The notes beneath the pieces were generated by a model. It had not been told where the DNA came from and did not search any database. It saw only the letters and a list, made by a program, of their open reading frames with translations. The position numbers were made by a program, and so were the translations under genes. Shown here piece after piece: positions 60,101-64,000 of a stretch of 64,000 bases of DNA; the first letter of the stretch is position 1, and each line of letters begins with the position of its first letter. Origin of the DNA: Bactericera cockerelli (taxonomy: Eukaryota; Arthropoda; Insecta; Hemiptera; Triozidae); the NCBI GenBank assembly GCA_024516035.1, contig CM044961.1, positions 13,514,439-13,578,438 of the forward strand, written 5' to 3'.

Positions 60101-63100
60101 TATTGGGCAGACCACATGTCCTGGGCTTCCTGTGACGTCATGCATTGCTGGCTGAGGAGACTGGGGGTAGACGATACAGTTAGTGGATTTATTTTTTATT
60201 TTATTTATTTAATACATGACAAGTAAATGGTTCAAATATATATAGGTACCAATGACAGTTTACATAATTCATAATATTTTAAATTGAACTTATGCTAGTT
60301 TCTTTTGGCTGTCGTCATCCCACACTAAGGGCCACACCTAAGGGATAAGCTAAACAGTCCCAAACAGTTCAACGGAAAGCGGATGGATCATAAACAGGAG
60401 CTGCTCCCCAAACAAAGCTAGCCCTTATCCAGTAACAGCAAAGTTTGCAATCATTTGCTACATAAAGACGCAACAGTTGGGCCATTGTACAATAAGAGCA
60501 ACAAGTGAATTATTATGGTGCTCGTGTTGACCTAGCACCTAAATGGGAAGCATTTTGTTACTTCTGGTCCATCAGAGTGGAGGCATACTACGGGATGGGC
60601 AAGCTACAACACGGAACACAAGCGTCTACTGTTGTTTAATGGCTACGAAATAAAAAAAAAGCTGTAAACCACAACTCTGGCTGGGGGACTATAAACAGGG
60701 AGTAGACCAGCAGTCTGGCTGGGGGACTATAAACAGGGAGTAGACCAGCATTGTCTTGGTTCTGCGGGCCCTTGTCAATATTATTAGCCTCCTTGTAAAG
60801 ACAGTAGTAGAAGTGCTGAGTCATTCTTCCACTGTCTGGCTATCATCGTTCACGATGACGCCACCCTATGATGATGAAACCACTCATAAAAAAACAAGGA
60901 CGCTCCAGATTCCGCGCAAGTTTAGCTGACCCGACGCGCGACTTTCAGAAATAGAACTAACCAACGTTTGTGAAAGTCTAGTTTACACCGATATACCTTT
61001 TTTTTTTTTTTTTTTTTTTTGAAGGTTATTGTGCCCCGGAACCGCTTTCGCATTACTTCAGGGAACTTTACCTTTACATCCATACCATTCCGGAATCGGA
61101 AAACTCGGTTAGAAGATTCCACTCCGTCCGGGATTCGAACCCGCAACCTCCGGATCAGCAACTAATGCTCTTAACCACTGAGCCACGGATATACCTGATA
61201 AGACAAATAAACTCACTTCTGAACCAACTCATCATGCGACTCCGCCACTGATATGGAAGCAGGGGTGACCAGAGCCCCCGTCTCCTCCAGCACCTGCACC
61301 CCCGCCAGCCCAATCAGTGTCGGATGCCCGTAGTTAGAGAGCAGGTTGAGTTTGACAGTGGCGTAGCATAGGAGGGCGCCGTGGGGGACACTGCGGGCTG
61401 GGGCCGCCAGTGGGTCAACGCTGGTGAGAGGTCGGGTGCCCTGAGGGAAAATAATTAAAAATTCAATCATTTTATTAAAGAATATTTTTTGCTTAAAAAA
61501 TCGCAATTGCAACTCGTTCTGAACAACTTTTTTCTATGTGCGATAAATCATCGTGAGCTTTTTCTTTATAAACCATAAAACTCCTGGAAAACTGCAAGCT
61601 AGCCTGGCTTGTTAGGATTATTATTATTATTATTTAACACTTTATTGGTCAACTACATGATACATTCAACAAAATAAACATTAGAAAAAAGAACACTATA
61701 GAACATGTAGTGAACCAAGGGGCGCGGTTAAAGCCTGTGGCTTTCTCTTCCACCGAACCCCATAGGGGTTGGGCTAGTCTGTTATCTGTTTTAAGTCCTC
61801 TTGCGAGACACTATAAGTAAAGAGAATAAGGATTGCCAATTTACTGTATTCTGTTATTGTACACTGAGAAAAAAGACATCCTTGTTAGCTAGTAAGTTAT
61901 CCTTAAACGAAGATGGAATCGGGATTACTTTAAGAAAACATTATTTGTCCTTGCACACTAAGACAACGATACAAGTTACATTGTTAAATTGTAATAATGA
62001 AGTGAGTAATATACTAATTTAAGTATCTATCATCCTTATATTTTAACATTTTTTCAAGGATGAATGTCCAGAATAATTTTTTTTCTCAGTGTATGGAATG
62101 TAGGTACCACTTGAACGAAATGAACTAACCCCAGTGTCAGCAGTCAGGGGTGGGTCAAATTCAGGATGGGCCATGAACTGGGAATCACTGAACTGGGCCT
62201 CTTCCACCCAACCGGTGAATGAGGTGTCGTTCTCACCGATCAGGTCGAGGATGGTTTCGTCCGTGGTGAAGAGAATTGTCTGGAGGTAGAACAACAGGAT
62301 GCCATGAAAAAATCTTGTTTAAACGAAAGTTAAATTTGGCATTCGACTTGATTTAAGTACATAATATATACATAATTATGTATCAGGTCCTTAGATGAAT
62401 ACATTAACTCATTCGACAGTGAAAAAAAAACGACCATAATTTACGACACTTTTATTTCAAACTTTTAGTATTCCTTTGTAATTTCCTTCCACTATGAACA
62501 AGAATTTTACTATAAAATTAATATTTTATGAGGGTTGAAAAAAAAGTGTCGAAAGTTATAGAGGCTTTTTATCACTGTTGAATGAACCTACATATTCTCG
62601 AAAGAGAGACAAATCAGTAAGTATGCCATAATGAAATTGGGTTAAAGTAAAAAGTAAAATCTTTCAAAGACACCCAGGTCCATCCTAACCTAGGGTGTGT
62701 GATTTCAACCCACTAAAACCCACCTCCTCTAAAAGCTAACCCCACTTGGAACCGAAAAATATCATTACATCAAGCACGACGGTGTAGGGCACCTACTGAT
62801 TTCGATGTAGGACCCTCAAATCTCTCTCTTTTATCACTATTATCTCTTTTTATGATAGTACAATAATAAATTTTCATCGTTCCCTGACGCCACACCCATT
62901 CAGTTATTCCTAAGGCTATAATACGATAGTACATTATTACAAAAGTCACACTTGGATGCTAGAGTCACCCAAGCCCGCACTTACATCTCCGAAGGAACAA
63001 GGCGGGCCCACAAGAGTACCGCACGCCCGGGCTATTTCTCCCCGGAATATGACGGTATCGTCCAGTAACATCTCCACATCCTTCACGCCGCGGTATGAGT

Positions 63101-63562
63101 GTATGCGGGACTTGTTGTAGTTCTGGAAGAAATAGATTAAGAGACTTGTTTCTAACCAACCACTAACCATACAAGCTAGATGGTTTTTAGAGTATATTTT
63201 TTGCTGAACCGTAAAGAGTGATGGTGAGCCCAATCTTTTAATGAAGCTCCACCCAAAAAAATTCCAAGACATTCACATTTCACTCTATTCACAAAGTTTC
63301 GGTTGTATAAATTTTATCCTTCTAGACCCTTTTGGTCCAGTGGATATCACATTGGGTTACCGTATATTGATTGGGTAGCTCGTTGGTAAGTTTTCACTGA
63401 ATGGAGGATGAAACCATCGTCTCGATATGACATTCGCTTTAGATAAGAGAGACTTTTAAATCCACAGCAAAAATTCGTACCAAACTCATAAACGGCCCAA
63501 TGTAGCAGAGTCGGGCTCAAATGACTGACCCATATTCTCACCAGCACCACCACCTCCTCTGT
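54122..63562 (-). CDS. Katnip: Katanin-interacting protein (KATNIP/KIAA0556-like), C-terminal part
   Basis: Ciliary basal-body protein that binds katanin and microtubules; mutated in human Joubert syndrome. Exons in transcript order: 63562-63530, 63122-62985, 62279-62130, 61440-61217, 60160-59992, 59666-59482, 58074-57919, 57095-56956, 56476-56375, 55449-55313, 54242-54122. Phases fit at every junction, allowing one extra C in exon 59482-59666. DUF4457 signatures occur twice: IWNYNKSRIHSYRGVKDVE and IKLWNYSKTPSRGVKEYG, each followed by a short strand and a LLDDTVIF or LVDDLLIYNG element. Also VWNYNAS, TWGDPYYQGLNGLELYDE and HSWLAP. The last exon ends RKAMSKVM then TAA. The gene continues past 64000, so the N-terminal half is not seen. 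Confidence 0.9.
54584..54795 (+). repeat. SINE family A, full copy
   Basis: GTCCCGGTAGCTCAGTGGTA, GCGGGTTCGAAACCCAGCCG, AAGTTATCCTCCCATTTGGG and the TATAAATAAGGCGA tail with (ATT)n. One of the best-preserved copies. The ends of the head pair as a tRNA acceptor stem (GTCCCGG/CCGGGAC). Confidence 0.8.
54835..55050 (-). repeat. SINE family F
   Basis: GCACCGGTTCTCGTGGGATC, CCGGCCCAACTCAGACTAGG, then GACCATGCAGTTGAAAGCGA. Confidence 0.7.
55595..55732 (+). repeat. SINE family B
   Basis: CCTCAGTAGCTCGATCGATA, GGTCGGTGATTCAAGTCCCG and CAAAGATTTAGTAAAGCG. Confidence 0.75.
55930..56085 (-). repeat. SINE family F
   Basis: CAAACCCTCGTGATGCTGGG, CCAGCGAATAGAGGGAAGG, CATGCAGTTGAAAGC. Confidence 0.65.
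57716..57895 (+). repeat. Retroelement tail with GATTGCCTAAGGCAATAACC
   Basis: Same block as 23690-23835 and, reversed, 41340-41515 and 61618-61767. Ends CAATAAAGTGT plus poly-A, so it is a retrotransposed 3' end. Confidence 0.55.
58148..58282 (+). repeat. Dispersed repeat K
   Basis: CAAGGGTGGTGATAATGCC with the same upstream blocks as 25600. Confidence 0.55.
58505..58745 (-). repeat. SINE A/F chimera
   Basis: Reverse family A (CTGCCCGATAAGGAC to CGAACCCACGACCTC) switches at about 58655 to reverse family F (GGTTTGTGAGTTTCGTGTG, CCCCGTCGTGATATGACC). It may be an insertion breakpoint or a template switch during retrotransposition. Confidence 0.65.
58962..59095. mobile_element. MITE with AGGGCGG-type ends, diverged copy
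   Basis: AGGGCGAAATTAATAAAC at one end and TATTAATAATTATGCCCT at the other, with the CCACAGAGGTATTAC interior. Confidence 0.75.
59482..59666 (-). CDS. Katnip: KATNIP exon with one extra base in a C run
   Basis: The frame starts VKSMSILIDDKPLP. After a run of five Cs (about 59617-59621 on the plus strand as G) it must shift to read LRRAPGHLHYDFGQRIYLN and HTSFSIL. Removing one C gives a length consistent with the phases at both ends. Without it the frame meets a stop. Confidence 0.75.
60523..60655 (+). repeat. SINE family C, 3' part
   Basis: GTTGACCTAGCACCTAAATG, CATACTACGGGATGGGCAAG and ATGGCTACGAAATAAAAA. Confidence 0.65.
60672..60880 (+). repeat. Dispersed repeat H-like with duplicated start
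   Basis: TCTGGCTGGGGGACTATAAA occurs twice, about 42 bp apart, then the sequence follows 39898-40072. Confidence 0.6.
61022..61192 (-). repeat. SINE family D, reverse copy
   Basis: TGCCCCGGAACCGC, GGGATTCGAACCCGCAACC and TTAACCACTGAGCCACGG, with a poly-T tail at 60999-61020. Confidence 0.75.
61508..61810 (-). repeat. Dispersed repeat H split by a retroelement tail
   Basis: GCAAGCTAGCCTGGCTTG ends at about 61617. A reversed GCCTGTGGCTTTCTCTTCC tail element fills 61618-61767. Repeat H resumes with GCTAGTCTGTTATCTG. Confidence 0.6.
61862..62091. mobile_element. CACTGAG MITE, copy 2
   Basis: Near-identical to 38398-38627 over about 230 bp, with ends CACTGAGAAAAAAGAC and TTTTTTTCTCAGTG and TA on both sides. 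Confidence 0.8.
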
Positions 63563-64000
63563 CTGGAAGTCTAATGACTCACCCATATTCTCACCAGCGC
63601 CACCACCTCCTCTGTCTGGAAGTCTAATGACTCACCCATATTCTCACCAGCGCCACCACCTCCTCTGTCTGGAAGTCTAATGACTCACCCATATTCTCAC
63701 CAGCGCCACTACCTCTTCTGTCTGGAAGCCTAATGACTCACCCATATTCTCACCAGCGCCACCACCTTGTCCTCTGTCTGGAAGTCTAATGACTCACCCA
63801 TATTCTCACCAGCGACACCACCTCCTCTGTGTCTGGAAGTCTAATGACTCACCCATATTCTCCGCCACCACCTCCTCTGTGTCTGGAAGTCTAATGACTC
63901 ACCCATATTCTCACCAGCGCCACCACCTTGTCCTCTGTCTGGAAGTCTAATGACTCACCCATATTCTCACCAGCGACACCACCTCCTCTGTGTCTGGAAG
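63518..64000 (-). repeat. 53-bp array containing a KATNIP micro-exon and both splice sites
   Basis: About nine copies. Read on the minus strand, each has a CATTAGACTTCCAG acceptor, 33 exon bases encoding TEEVVALVRIW, and a GTGAGTCATTAG donor. The copy nearest the next exon (63530-63562) has GTCAGT and V in place of A. The array runs off the window end. Confidence 0.92.

Noticed and set aside
63518..64000. CRISPR-like array
   Set aside because: Same reasoning: direct tandem units without spacers, containing coding sequence and splice sites.

Overview
The window is nuclear DNA from an arthropod, almost certainly an insect. Short GC-rich exons sit in long AT-rich introns full of tRNA-derived SINEs, MITEs and LINE tails. 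One gene encodes short neuropeptide F (RLRFamide type), an arthropod peptide family. A hemipteran source is my guess from the repeat style and is weakly supported. There are no prokaryotic genes.

Four genes can be read. (1) 1-2518, plus: the 3' part of a short neuropeptide F (sNPF) precursor, with the peptide exon and the terminal exon. (2) 11642-42417, plus: a complete V-ATPase 116-kDa subunit a gene (Vha100). It has 16 coding positions, with two mutually exclusive versions of exon 4, and predicts 843 or 841 residues. (3) 47884-53512, plus: a coiled-coil protein that I read as CCDC96/CCDC113-like (DUF4201), in six exons. (4) 63562 (continuing past the window end) down to 54122, minus: the C-terminal part of a katanin-interacting protein (KATNIP, DUF4457), eleven exons seen. 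Genes 3 and 4 are convergent, about 0.6 kb apart, and both belong to cilium/axoneme families.

Most remaining DNA is repeats: at least seven tRNA-like SINE families, several nested; a MITE with AGGGCGG ends; a piggyBac-type TTAA MITE; a CACTGAG MITE in two near-identical copies; a 2.9-kb element ending CCCAGACAGCAC; a 1.4-kb element ending CAGGGTGTCTAC; LINE 3' ends; and a 1-kb near-perfect foldback in Vha100 intron 11.

The most unusual signal is that tandem duplications repeatedly start at or cross exon-intron borders. Examples are the exon 4a donor (34-35 bp units), the exon 5 acceptor side (about 103 bp), the exon 8 acceptor (62 bp), the exon 11 donor (a 1.45-kb array of 25-bp units), the exon 13 donor (40 bp), and a KATNIP micro-exon with both splice sites (53 bp, about nine copies). 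They leave runs of decoy or alternative splice sites beside otherwise intact exons. Three single-base frame breaks (two in Vha100 exon 10, one in KATNIP) look like consensus-sequence errors.
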